DNA from: RBC101 sp052387735 | Lineage (GTDB): Bacteria; Gemmatimonadota; Gemmatimonadetes; Gemmatimonadales; Gemmatimonadaceae | Reading direction: 5' to 3' | Assembly (NCBI GenBank): GCA_052387735.1 | Contig: JBQTIW010000057.1 | Location: forward strand, 1 to 59,210 | DNA: 59,210 nucleotides | Shown here: one piece after another, positions 50,897 through 57,876 of the stretch | How positions within the stretch are numbered: the first letter of the stretch is position 1 | How the letters are laid out: each line of letters begins with the position of its first letter | Notes under the pieces: model-generated | Seen by the model: the letters and a program-made list of their open reading frames with translations, nothing else | Database searches by the model: none | Told to the model about the DNA's origin: nothing | Program-made: the position numbers and the translations under genes

Positions 50897-51652
50897 CTAT
50901 GCCGCTCTGGTGAGCACGCGAGGACCAGTGTCCGTGATGGCAACAGTATGCTCAAAATGCGCTGACTTCGAACCGTCCGCCGTCACGATCGTCCACTTAT
51001 CGGAGAGCGTGCGCGTGGCAGAGCCGCCCACGTTCACCATCGGCTCGATCGCAATCGTCAGGCCGGGCAGCAGCTTGGGGCCGCGTTTCGGCTTGCCCTT
51101 GTTCGGCACCTGCGGATCGCCGTGCGGTTTGGACCCCACGTAGTGCCCGACCAGGTCATCGGCAACGGTGTAACCGGCCGGTCCCACCACGCCCCAGATT
51201 GCGGCACCGATATCGCCGACATGATTTCCCACCAGCGCCGCAGCTATCCCAGCCTCGAGCGACCGACGTGTCACCTCGATGAGCCGTTGCGTCGAGGTAT
51301 CAATGCTGCCAACCGGCACCGTGATCGACGCGTCCGTGAAGTACCCATCCAGCTTCACCCCGACGTCGAGTTTCACGATGTCGCCGTCACGTAGGATACG
51401 GCGCGGCGAGGGGATGCCGTGCACGATCTCCTCGTTGACTGAGATGCAGATCGCCCCGGGGAACCCGTAGAGGCCCTTGAACGCCGGCTCCGCACCGGGG
51501 TGTGAGCGGATGAACTCCTCGGCCGCCTGGTCCAGCTCTTTTGTGGAAACGCCGGACCGGACGAGCGGCCGCAAGTGCTCGTGCGTGAGGCCGAGGATGC
51601 GCCCGCCGTCTGCCATGATCTCGAGCTCGCGCTCCGACTTCAGATGTATCAT
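50897..51652 (-). CDS. map: Methionine aminopeptidase type I
   Basis: 251 aa, removes N-terminal Met from new proteins. ATG 51652 overlaps the adk stop by 4 nt. Metal/active residues: VNEEIVHGIP (His), KLDVGVKLDGYFTDAS (two Asp), VGHYVGSKPHGDPQVPN (His), IAIEPM (Glu), FEHTVAIT (Glu). GHYVGSKPH replaces the usual GHGIGxxxH but keeps the His ligands. Last gene of the spc-type operon in this window. Confidence 0.97.
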   Translation of the reverse strand: MIHLKSERELEIMADGGRILGLTHEHLRPLVRSGVSTKELDQAAEEFIRSHPGAEPAFKGLYGFPGAICISVNEEIVHGIPSPRRILRDGDIVKLDVGVKLDGYFTDASITVPVGSIDTSTQRLIEVTRRSLEAGIAAALVGNHVGDIGAAIWGVVGPAGYTVADDLVGHYVGSKPHGDPQVPNKGKPKRGPKLLPGLTIAIEPMVNVGGSATRTLSDKWTIVTADGSKSAHFEHTVAITDTGPRVLTRAA

Positions 51653-52284
51653 ACGCCTAACGCCTTTCGCGCCCGGGCGAGGACGTCGTCCATCGTCCCA
51701 GTCGCGTCGATCGGTTTGAGCGGCCCGCCCATCCGTCGGTACCAATCGATGACTGGCGCCGTCTGTTCCTGGTAGGTCCGCAGCCGGTTGCGGATCGCTT
51801 CCGGCTCGTCGTCCTTCCGTCGCACGAGTACCCCGCCACACTTATCACACGCCGTCCCCGGCTCCCGACCGGTGTAGGGGGTCTGGCAGTTCTGGCACAC
51901 CGTGCGTCCTGACAACCGCTTGACCAGCTCTTCGTCGGGGACCTCGAAAACTAGCACCGCGTCGAGCGTTCGCCCCAGCTCGGCCAGGACTCGCCGGAGC
52001 CCGTCGGCTTGGGGAACCGTGCGCACGACGCCGTCGAGGATCGCGCCCTTCCTCGCCCCCGGCGCAGCCAGCGCCTCCTTCATGATGCCCAGAATCACGT
52101 CATCCGGCACCAGGTCGCCCCGATCCATCGCCGCCTTGGCTGCGAGCCCCAGCGGCGTCCCGTCGCGCACCGCGGCCCGCAGGACGTCGCCCGTGGCGAT
52201 CTTGGGGATTTCCAGCTGCTCGCCAAGGCGTTCGCCCTGCGTGCCTTTGCCAGCGCCGGGAGGACCGAGGAGGACGAGGATCAT
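51649..52284 (-). CDS. adk: Adenylate kinase (zinc-LID type)
   Basis: 211 aa. P-loop GPPGAGKGTQGERL, AMP-binding KIATGDVLRAAV, LID with a four-Cys zinc knuckle (CQNC, CDKC), and YQEQTAPVIDWY. The normally invariant DGFPRT reads DGVVRT here; the Arg that contacts AMP is kept but Phe-Pro is lost. ATG 52284 follows CCCGGGCTCC, with no Shine-Dalgarno sequence. Between secY and map as in most bacteria. Confidence 0.95.
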   Translation of the reverse strand: MILVLLGPPGAGKGTQGERLGEQLEIPKIATGDVLRAAVRDGTPLGLAAKAAMDRGDLVPDDVILGIMKEALAAPGARKGAILDGVVRTVPQADGLRRVLAELGRTLDAVLVFEVPDEELVKRLSGRTVCQNCQTPYTGREPGTACDKCGGVLVRRKDDEPEAIRNRLRTYQEQTAPVIDWYRRMGGPLKPIDATGTMDDVLARARKALGV

Positions 52285-52290
52285 TGGAGC

Positions 52291-52462
52291 CCGGGATTGG
52301 GATTCTGGATTGGGGAATTAATCCGGATTCGGGATTGGGGATTCGAACCCAGGTTCTGGACGGCGGCGCCTCTACAACTGAATACAGCAAGGCGCGAGCT
52401 ACCTGCACTCGCGCCATTGGACGCACCTTCACTGAATCCCCAATCCTAATCCCGAATCCCGG
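52291..52462. repeat. Nested self-complementary intergenic repeat in the spc operon (GGGATT type)
   Basis: GGATTGGGGATTC (52332-52344) is the exact complement of GAATCCCCAATCC (52434-52446), 13 bp; GGATTCGGGATT (52325-52336) pairs with AATCCCGAATCC nearby. Inside lies a perfect 8-bp hairpin GGCGCGAG/CTCGCGCC (52391-52398 / 52408-52415). The G-rich half starts at CCGGGATTGGGATTC, 52291. It fills the whole secY-adk gap. By strand symmetry the adk-proximal arm is C-rich on the transcript. Confidence 0.8.
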
Positions 52463-52467
52463 TTCTT

Positions 52468-53802
52468 CTAGAACCCCCCTGGCGCCCCCTGTCTGCCTCT
52501 GAACCGCACGCGGCCCTTTTTCATGAAGCCGTCGTACTTCCGCAGGAGTAGATGCTGCTGCATCTGGGCCATGGTATCGAGCGCGACACCAACAACGATC
52601 AGGAGCGAGGTGCCGCCGAACTGGAAGGGGACGTTGATCCATTTCGCAATCAGCACCGGGAAGAGCGCGATCGCGGTGAGGAATATGGCACCGGGAAGAG
52701 TAATGCGCGTTACGACCTGCTCGATGTACTCGGCGGTCTTTGCTCCAGGCTTCACGCCGGGGATGAACCCGCCCTGCTTTTTCAGGTTTTCCGCCAGATC
52801 GATGGGATTGAAGATGATCGACGTGTAGAAGTACGTGAAGAACAGGATGAGCACCGCTGAGGCGATGACGTATGGCCACGAGCCTTCAGAAAAAATGTCG
52901 GCCGCGCGTTGCATCCCCGGATTGCCGGAGAACTGCGCCAACGCACCAGGCACCACGATCACCGACTGGGCGAACACGATCGGCATCACACCGGCCGAGT
53001 TGATCCGCAGCGGGATGAAGTTCCGCGCAGCTTCTCGCATGCGCCCTCGCGCCATCGTGCGCTGAGGGATCTGGATCAGCACTCGCCGCGCAGCCAGGGT
53101 GAGCGCCACGACTCCTGCCACCACGCCCGCCATTACGAGGGCGAGCACGATGAGCGAGAATGGCCCGACCGCACCCGTGCTCACGAAATTGAACGTCTGG
53201 AAAATCGCGCCCCAGAACCGCTCGACGATCGAGAAGAAGATGATGAGGGACGCGCCGTTCCCCAGTCCGCGCTCTGTGATCTGCTCGCCCAGCCACATCA
53301 CAAAGATCGCGCCGGTCGTGAGGAACAACGACATCTGAAGCCTGAACGCGAATCCGGGATTGGCGACCGCGCCTTGCAGGGATTCCGTGAAGAGCGCAAA
53401 GCCCCACGCCTGCACCACGGCCAGGGCCACCGTGAGGTAGCGCGTCCATTGGGTGATTTTCTTCCGCCCCTCCTCGTCCTTGTTCATCTTGTCCATGGAC
53501 GGGATGATCGCGGTGCCGATCTGGGTGAAGATCGACGCCGAGATGTAGGGCATGATGCCAAGCGCGAACACCGTCGCGCGCGAGAGCCCACCACCCACGA
53601 ACAGGTCGTACAGGCCCAGCAGTCCGGCGTTCTGCGAGTTCTGGAAGAAATCCAGCAGCGCTACCTGATCGACACCGGGCGCGGTGATGTGCGACCCGGT
53701 GCGGTAGAGCACCAGACACCAGAACGTGAAGACGATCTTCTCCCACAGCTCTGGCGTATTGCGGATGTTCGCCAGCGCCTGGGCGGGATTCGACTGCGCC
53801 AT
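52468..53802 (-). CDS. secY: Protein translocase subunit SecY
   Basis: 444 aa, ten-helix core of the SecYEG translocon. Starts MAQSNPAQALANIRNTPELWEKI; plug/TM2 region YDLFVGGGLSRATVFALGIMPYISASI, cytoplasmic loop MNKDEEGRKKITQWTRYLT, GLGNGASLIIFFSI, RGRMREAARNFIPLRINSAGVMP, and a Lys/Arg-rich tail. All family signatures are present and it is full length. Its start directly abuts the rplO stop. Confidence 0.98.
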   Translation of the reverse strand: MAQSNPAQALANIRNTPELWEKIVFTFWCLVLYRTGSHITAPGVDQVALLDFFQNSQNAGLLGLYDLFVGGGLSRATVFALGIMPYISASIFTQIGTAIIPSMDKMNKDEEGRKKITQWTRYLTVALAVVQAWGFALFTESLQGAVANPGFAFRLQMSLFLTTGAIFVMWLGEQITERGLGNGASLIIFFSIVERFWGAIFQTFNFVSTGAVGPFSLIVLALVMAGVVAGVVALTLAARRVLIQIPQRTMARGRMREAARNFIPLRINSAGVMPIVFAQSVIVVPGALAQFSGNPGMQRAADIFSEGSWPYVIASAVLILFFTYFYTSIIFNPIDLAENLKKQGGFIPGVKPGAKTAEYIEQVVTRITLPGAIFLTAIALFPVLIAKWINVPFQFGGTSLLIVVGVALDTMAQMQQHLLLRKYDGFMKKGRVRFRGRQGAPGGF

Positions 53803-54270
53803 TTACCCCTCGATGCGGCCGCCGGCGGCGACGATCTTTTCCCGAGCTGCGCCGCTGACCTTGAGACCGCGAATGGTGTACGCCTGCTCCACCGCACCGT
53901 TAGCCAGCAGCTTCACCGGCCCGACGCGGCGCCTGACAAGTCCTGCCTGCGCGAGCGTTTCCGGTGTCACCTCGGCACCCTCGACCCGTGCGAGATCGTC
54001 GAGCCCGATAATCTGGTAGGCGGTACGGAAGCGCGCGTTGTTGAACCCGCGCTTCGGGATCCGGCGCGACAGCGGCATCTGCCCGCCCTCGAAGCCGGGT
54101 TTGCCACCACCAGGACCGCCGTGACCCGCGCGGGCCATCGACCCTTTGTGTCCCTTGCCCGACGTCTTGCCGGTCCCCGATCCCGGACCCCGGCCCAGCC
54201 GTTTCCGATCCCGGTGCGAACCGGGCGCCGGCTTCAGGTTGTGGAGCCCGATCTTCTCCTGAGTTGCCAC
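53803..54270 (-). CDS. rplO: 50S ribosomal protein L15
   Basis: 155 aa from GTG 54270 (VATQEKIGLHNLKPAPGSHR). Typical Gly/Arg/Lys-rich N-terminal half (KRLGRGPGSGTGKTSGKGHKG, MARAGHGGPGGGKPGFEGGQMPL) and compact C-terminal domain. The GTG start is set by the family N-terminus; the frame upstream overlaps rpmD. Located between rpmD (4-bp gap) and secY. Confidence 0.96.
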   Translation of the reverse strand: MATQEKIGLHNLKPAPGSHRDRKRLGRGPGSGTGKTSGKGHKGSMARAGHGGPGGGKPGFEGGQMPLSRRIPKRGFNNARFRTAYQIIGLDDLARVEGAEVTPETLAQAGLVRRRVGPVKLLANGAVEQAYTIRGLKVSGAAREKIVAAGGRIEG

Positions 54271-54274
54271 GATC

Positions 54275-54529
54275 TTACTCCTTGATGGGCGACACCTGAA
54301 CCAGGTGCCGCACTTTCTTGATCGCCCCACGCAGCTGCGGGGTGTCCTTCTGGATGACGGTGTCCTGGTGGTGACGCAGCCCTAACGATTGCAGCACGAG
54401 CCGCAGCTTCTGCGGATGGCCGATGCCGCTCTTGACCTGCGTGATCTTCACCAGCTCGCCCGTCGGTGCTTGGTCCTTGGGCGTGTGCTGCGGACCGCGT
54501 GTGCGGTGCCAGACAAACGTTCTAGGCAT
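54275..54529 (-). CDS. rpmD: 50S ribosomal protein L30 with N-terminal extension
   Basis: 84 aa. The conserved L30 domain starts at about residue 26 (LVKITQVKSGIGHPQKLRLVLQSLGLRH). The 25-residue extension (MPRTFVWHRTRGPQHTPKD) is supported by a strong Shine-Dalgarno AAGGAGGG at 54535-54542, 5 nt before ATG 54529, lying within the rpsE end. Bacterial L30 is normally about 60 aa. The next possible internal start (GTG, codon 27) has no comparable ribosome site. Confidence 0.92.
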   Translation of the reverse strand: MPRTFVWHRTRGPQHTPKDQAPTGELVKITQVKSGIGHPQKLRLVLQSLGLRHHQDTVIQKDTPQLRGAIKKVRHLVQVSPIKE

Positions 54530-55277
54530 GCGCGCCCTCCTTGGCCTTGTTGCGCGGCTTGTAGCGAAGCGAGCTCACCTCGATCCCACGCTCACGCGCG
54601 ATCTGGTCGACCGTGGTGAGCTGCTGCAGCCCATCGAACGCGGCGCGCACCATGTTGTGCGGATTCGTCGAACCCAGGGACTTGGTCAGAATGTCGGAGA
54701 TGCCGACACACTCCATGACGGCGCGTACCGCCCCTCCGGCGATGACACCCGCCCCGGGAGCCGCTGGCTTCATCAGGACCTTGCCGGCGCCGTGATGGCC
54801 GACGACCTCGTGCGGAATCGTTGCTCCCGTCAGTGGGATCAGGACCAGGCGTTTGCGAGCCCCCTCCACCGCCTTGCGCACGGCTTCGGACACCTCGTTC
54901 GCTTTCCCCGTGGAGAAACCGACTTTCCCCTGCCCGTCGCCAACAGCGACCAGCGCATTGAACGAGAATCGGCGACCACCCTTCACGACTTTCGCGACGC
55001 GATTGATCGCGATCACGTTCTCGATCAGGTCGGAACCACCCTCGCGCGCCTGCGGCTCGCCACCACGGCCACCACGTCCACCGCCATCGCGTCCGCCTCC
55101 GCCTTCACGTCCACCACCGCCACCTGGCCCGCCGCGGCCGCGGCCCCCACCGCCACCACCAGGGCCTCCGCGCCCCCGGCCACCGCCGCCACCGCCGCCA
55201 CGACCACCGCGGCCGCCACCACCACCACGATTCGCCGGTGCCGGCGAGGCGCCTCCGGTCTGCTTTTCGTCTGCCAT
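54522..55277 (-). CDS. rpsE: 30S ribosomal protein S5 with RGG-rich N-terminal extension
   Basis: 251 aa; bacterial S5 is usually about 165-200. ATG 55277 (MADEKQTGGASPAPANRG) is followed by some 60 residues of Gly/Arg repeats (RGGGGGRGGRGG, RGRGGPGGGG, REGGGGRDGG) before the S5 core starts at SDLIENVIAINRVAKVVKGGRRFSF. The core is normal (VGDGQGKVGFSTGKA, GKVLMKPAAPGAGVIAGGAVR, SLGSTNPHNMVRAAFDGL). The next in-frame Met is inside the core, so the extension is probably translated. It resembles eukaryotic RGG-box RNA-binding tails. Confidence 0.95.
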   Translation of the reverse strand: MADEKQTGGASPAPANRGGGGGRGGRGGGGGGGRGRGGPGGGGGGRGRGGPGGGGGREGGGGRDGGGRGGRGGEPQAREGGSDLIENVIAINRVAKVVKGGRRFSFNALVAVGDGQGKVGFSTGKANEVSEAVRKAVEGARKRLVLIPLTGATIPHEVVGHHGAGKVLMKPAAPGAGVIAGGAVRAVMECVGISDILTKSLGSTNPHNMVRAAFDGLQQLTTVDQIARERGIEVSSLRYKPRNKAKEGAHA

Positions 55278-55278
55278 G

Positions 55279-55635
55279 TCAGAACTCCAACCCGCCTTCG
55301 CGGGCGCCATCGGCCAGCGCCTTCACGCGGCCGTGATATCGATAACCAGCACGATCGAAGGTGACCTTGGAGATTCCAGCCTCCTTCGCCCTCTCGGCGA
55401 GCGCCTTGCCCACCACGCTGGCCCTGTCGCTCTTCTTGCCGGAGAGGCCGTTGTCGCCAACGCTCACCAGCGTGCGGCGGCTGACGTCATCCACCAGCTG
55501 CGCATAGATGTGCTTGAGCGAACGAAAGATCACGAGTCGGGGGCGTTCTCCGGTCCCATTCACCTTCTTGCGCAGCCGCAGGTGCCGGCGATAGCGCTGC
55601 TCTTCGCGCGTCTTCGGAATCGCTACACGACGCAT
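55279..55635 (-). CDS. rplR: 50S ribosomal protein L18
   Basis: 118 aa. 5S rRNA-binding protein: RERYRRHLRLRKK-like basic start (EEQRYRRHLRLRKKVNGT), ERPRLVIFRSLKHIYAQLVDD, KALAERAKEAGISKVTFDRAGYRYHGRVKALADGAREGGLEF. Full length, normal. Overlaps rplF by 1 nt and ends 1 bp before rpsE. Confidence 0.98.
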   Translation of the reverse strand: MRRVAIPKTREEQRYRRHLRLRKKVNGTGERPRLVIFRSLKHIYAQLVDDVSRRTLVSVGDNGLSGKKSDRASVVGKALAERAKEAGISKVTFDRAGYRYHGRVKALADGAREGGLEF

Positions 55636-56174
55636 TACTTGCCTCCTGCCTTGCCAGCCTTGCGGCGGACGACTTCGTTGGAATACCGCACACCTTTGCC
55701 CTTGTAGGGTTCCGGCTTGCGGAGCTTGCGGATTTCTGCCGCCACGCGGCCCACGACTTCTTTGTCGGCGCCTTCGATGATGACGGTGGTCGGCTGCGGC
55801 GCGCTCAGCTTGATCCCGGGTGGCGCCTTGACCTCGATCGTATGCGAGTAGCCTAACGACATGAGCAGCCCGTAGGGCTTGAGCTCGGCCTTGTACCCCA
55901 CGCCCGTGATCTCCAGCTGCTTCTTGTAGCCCTGGGTCACGCCCTCGATCATGTTCGACATCAGCGTGCGCGACAGGCCATGCAGGGCCTTGTGCCGCGG
56001 CTCGTCCGACGGACGCGACACCGTGATCGTGCTGGCGTCCAGGGCGAGCTGCATTTCCGGGTGGAACACCCGCGAGAGCTCACCCTTGGGCCCCTTCACG
56101 TCCACCTTCGAGCCGTCGATCTTCACCGTCACTCCGCCGGGGACCGACACCGGCTTTCTTCCGATTCGAGACAT
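55635..56174 (-). CDS. rplF: 50S ribosomal protein L6
   Basis: 179 aa from ATG 56174 (MSRIGRKPVSVPGGV). Two L6 repeats: VTVKIDGSKVDVKGPKGELS and the second domain QLEITGVGYKAELKPYGLLMSLGYSH, with the conserved end EPYKGKGVRYSNEVVRRKAGKAGGK. Full length. The open frame upstream to 56807 is antisense or out-of-frame overlap with rpsH and not part of L6. Confidence 0.98.
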   Translation of the reverse strand: MSRIGRKPVSVPGGVTVKIDGSKVDVKGPKGELSRVFHPEMQLALDASTITVSRPSDEPRHKALHGLSRTLMSNMIEGVTQGYKKQLEITGVGYKAELKPYGLLMSLGYSHTIEVKAPPGIKLSAPQPTTVIIEGADKEVVGRVAAEIRKLRKPEPYKGKGVRYSNEVVRRKAGKAGGK

Positions 56175-56185
56175 CGGTGCGCCCC

Positions 56186-56584
56186 CTACCAGACGAAGGC
56201 GAGCAGTTCGCCGCCCGTGTGCGCTTTGCGCGCATCGTTGTCGGACATGACGCCACGCGACGTGCTGAGGATTGCCATCCCCAGACCGTTGCGCACGCGC
56301 GGAATCTCCGTCGCCGGGACGTATTTGCGCAGCCCGGGTGTGGAAATACGCCGCATTTCGCGAATCACCGACTGGCCGCCCGCATAGCGCAGAATGACGC
56401 GCAGCAGCTTGTGCCCGGCGTCGGACTCGACGAGGCGATAGTCCTGAATGTAGTTGTTCTCCTTCAGGATCCGAGCGATCTCGGCTTTCATCTTGGACGC
56501 CGGCATGTCCACGCGACGGTGCTTCGATCCGCAGGCATTGCGGATCCGCGTGAGCATATCGGCGATCGGGTCGGTCATGCTCAT
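56186..56584 (-). CDS. rpsH: 30S ribosomal protein S8
   Basis: 132 aa. ATG 56584 (MSMTDPIADMLTRIRNA); a second ATG at 56578 is equally likely. RNA-binding C-terminus STPGLRKYVPATEIPRVRNGLGMAILSTSRGVMSDNDARK is complete. A purine-rich GAGAGGGAGAGAGAGAAC tract lies just before the start and may serve as a ribosome site. Confidence 0.97.
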   Translation of the reverse strand: MSMTDPIADMLTRIRNACGSKHRRVDMPASKMKAEIARILKENNYIQDYRLVESDAGHKLLRVILRYAGGQSVIREMRRISTPGLRKYVPATEIPRVRNGLGMAILSTSRGVMSDNDARKAHTGGELLAFVW

Positions 56585-56712
56585 TCGGTTCTCTCTCTCT
56601 CCCTCTCGTATCCTGGCGGACGTGGAGGAATCGTGTGACTGGTTGAGTCTTGCGTTTACGCTCCGGGCCTGAGGGCCGTGCCTCCCCTCTCCCGGCTCCC
56701 TCTCCTGCACTT
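56585..56712. other. 128-bp intra-operon gap with polypyrimidine/polypurine tracts
   Basis: Between rpsH and rpsN. The plus strand shows two C/T-rich tracts (56587-56608 and 56680-56705), which read as GAGAGGGAG-type purine tracts on the transcript. No complementary G/C arms or ORF are visible. It is unusual for a gap of this size to interrupt the spc operon; it may be an eroded member of the repeat family. Confidence 0.4.
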
Positions 56713-57018
56713 CTACCAGGACGCCTTGCGGACTCCTGGAATGAGTCCGTTGAGCGCCATGTCGCGCAGCGCCATCCGGGACAGCCCGAAGAACCCTTCA
56801 TATCCACGCGACCGACCGCTCATCGAGCAGCGGTTGCGGATGCGCACCGCCGACGAATTGCGCGGCAGCTTGCGCAGCTTTGTATACGCCACCTCGCGCT
56901 GCGCCTCACTGGACCTCGGGTTCTTGATGATCGCCTGCAGCTGCTTCCGCTTCTCCCGGTATTTGGCCGAGAGGGCGATGCGTTCGTCGTTCTTCACGAT
57001 CTTGCTTGTCTTCGCCAT
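56713..57018 (-). CDS. rpsN: 30S ribosomal protein S14 (zinc-free type)
   Basis: 101 aa, long C-minus form without CxxC motifs. MAKTSKIVKNDERIALSAKYREKRKQL, CSMSGRSRGYEGFFGLSRMALRDMALNGLIPGVRKASW. Start ATG 57018 follows AGAGAGACAGACGAC with no clear Shine-Dalgarno sequence, directly after the repeat hairpin. Full length. Confidence 0.98.
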   Translation of the reverse strand: MAKTSKIVKNDERIALSAKYREKRKQLQAIIKNPRSSEAQREVAYTKLRKLPRNSSAVRIRNRCSMSGRSRGYEGFFGLSRMALRDMALNGLIPGVRKASW

Positions 57019-57033
57019 GTCGTCTGTCTCTCT

Positions 57034-57140
57034 GGGACGGGAGACGGGAGACGGGAGACGGGAGTGTCTCGCGCCGTGCCCGCGCTGGGGGCGGGATCAG
57101 CGGGGTGTTCTCCTGTCTCCCGTCTCCAGTCTCCCGTCTT
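57034..57140. repeat. Self-complementary intergenic repeat in the spc operon (GGGAGAC type) with G-quadruplex motif
   Basis: GGAGACGGGAGAC (57040-57052) is exactly complementary to GTCTCCCGTCTCC (57115-57127), 13 bp. The left arm has five GGG runs (57034, 57039, 57046, 57053, 57060), with 2-4-nt spacers, fitting a canonical quadruplex pattern. The loop contains GGGGGCGGG (57087-57095). It fills the gap between rplE and rpsN. On the transcript the G-rich form of the right arm comes first and the C-rich arm ends near the rpsN start. Confidence 0.85.
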
Positions 57141-57143
57141 CGT

Positions 57144-57860
57144 CTACATCTTCACCTGAATCGGCCGGTCATCGCCACGGAACGGCATGCCGAGCTCCCG
57201 CAACAGCGCAAAGGCCTGATCGTCGCGATTGGTCGTCGTGACGAACGTGATGTCCATGCCGTGGATCTGGTCGATCATGTCGTAGTTGATCTCCGGAAAG
57301 ATCATCTGCTCCTTGATCCCTAACGAGTAGTTCCCGCGACCGTCGAACGAGCGCGTCCCCAGTCCGCGGAAATCGCGAAATCGTGGCACCGCGGCGTTGA
57401 TGAACCGGTCCATGAACTCCCACATCCGGGCTCCGCGCAGCGTCACCGAGGCACCGATCTCCTGTCCCTCGCGCAATCCGAAGTTGGCGATCGACTTCTT
57501 CGCCTTCTTGCGCACCGGCCGCTGGCCCGTGACCAGCGCCAGCTCTTCGACCACCGAGTCGAGGATCTTGGGCGTCTTGATCGCTTCGCCCATGCCCACG
57601 TTCAGCACGACCTTCTGCATGCCGGGGATCTGATGCGTATTCTTGAGACTGAACTGCGCCATCAGCTTGGCCCGCACCGTGGTGCGATAGTACTCGCGGA
57701 GCCGGGGCGCGGGCGTCGGACTCTTCGCACCCGCGTGCGGACCCTTGGGCAGCATCGACTTGCGATCGCCGCCCTTGCCGCCGCCCGCGCTCTTGCCGGC
57801 ACCGGCTCCACCCTTCGCGCCGGCCGCGCCTGCTGCGCTCTTTTTGTCCTTGGTTGCCAT
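57144..57860 (-). CDS. rplE: 50S ribosomal protein L5 with N-terminal extension
   Basis: 238 aa against the usual 180 or so. The first 50 residues are an Ala/Gly/Lys-rich low-complexity tail (MATKDKKSAAGAAGAKGG, KSAGGGKGGDRKS). The L5 core starts near RLREYYRTTVRAKLMAQF and is complete (VVLNVGMGEAIKTPKIL, TGQRPVRKKAKKSIANFGLREG, GLGTRSFDGRGNYSLGIKEQMIFPEI). ATG 57860 lies 16 bp after rplX. The tail would extend from the 5S rRNA region of the large subunit. Confidence 0.96.
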   Translation of the reverse strand: MATKDKKSAAGAAGAKGGAGAGKSAGGGKGGDRKSMLPKGPHAGAKSPTPAPRLREYYRTTVRAKLMAQFSLKNTHQIPGMQKVVLNVGMGEAIKTPKILDSVVEELALVTGQRPVRKKAKKSIANFGLREGQEIGASVTLRGARMWEFMDRFINAAVPRFRDFRGLGTRSFDGRGNYSLGIKEQMIFPEINYDMIDQIHGMDITFVTTTNRDDQAFALLRELGMPFRGDDRPIQVKM

Positions 57861-57876
57861 GTCTCTGATCCTCGTC

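Noticed and set aside
52909..54285. 458-codon plus-strand open frame
   Set aside because: Antisense to secY and rplO.
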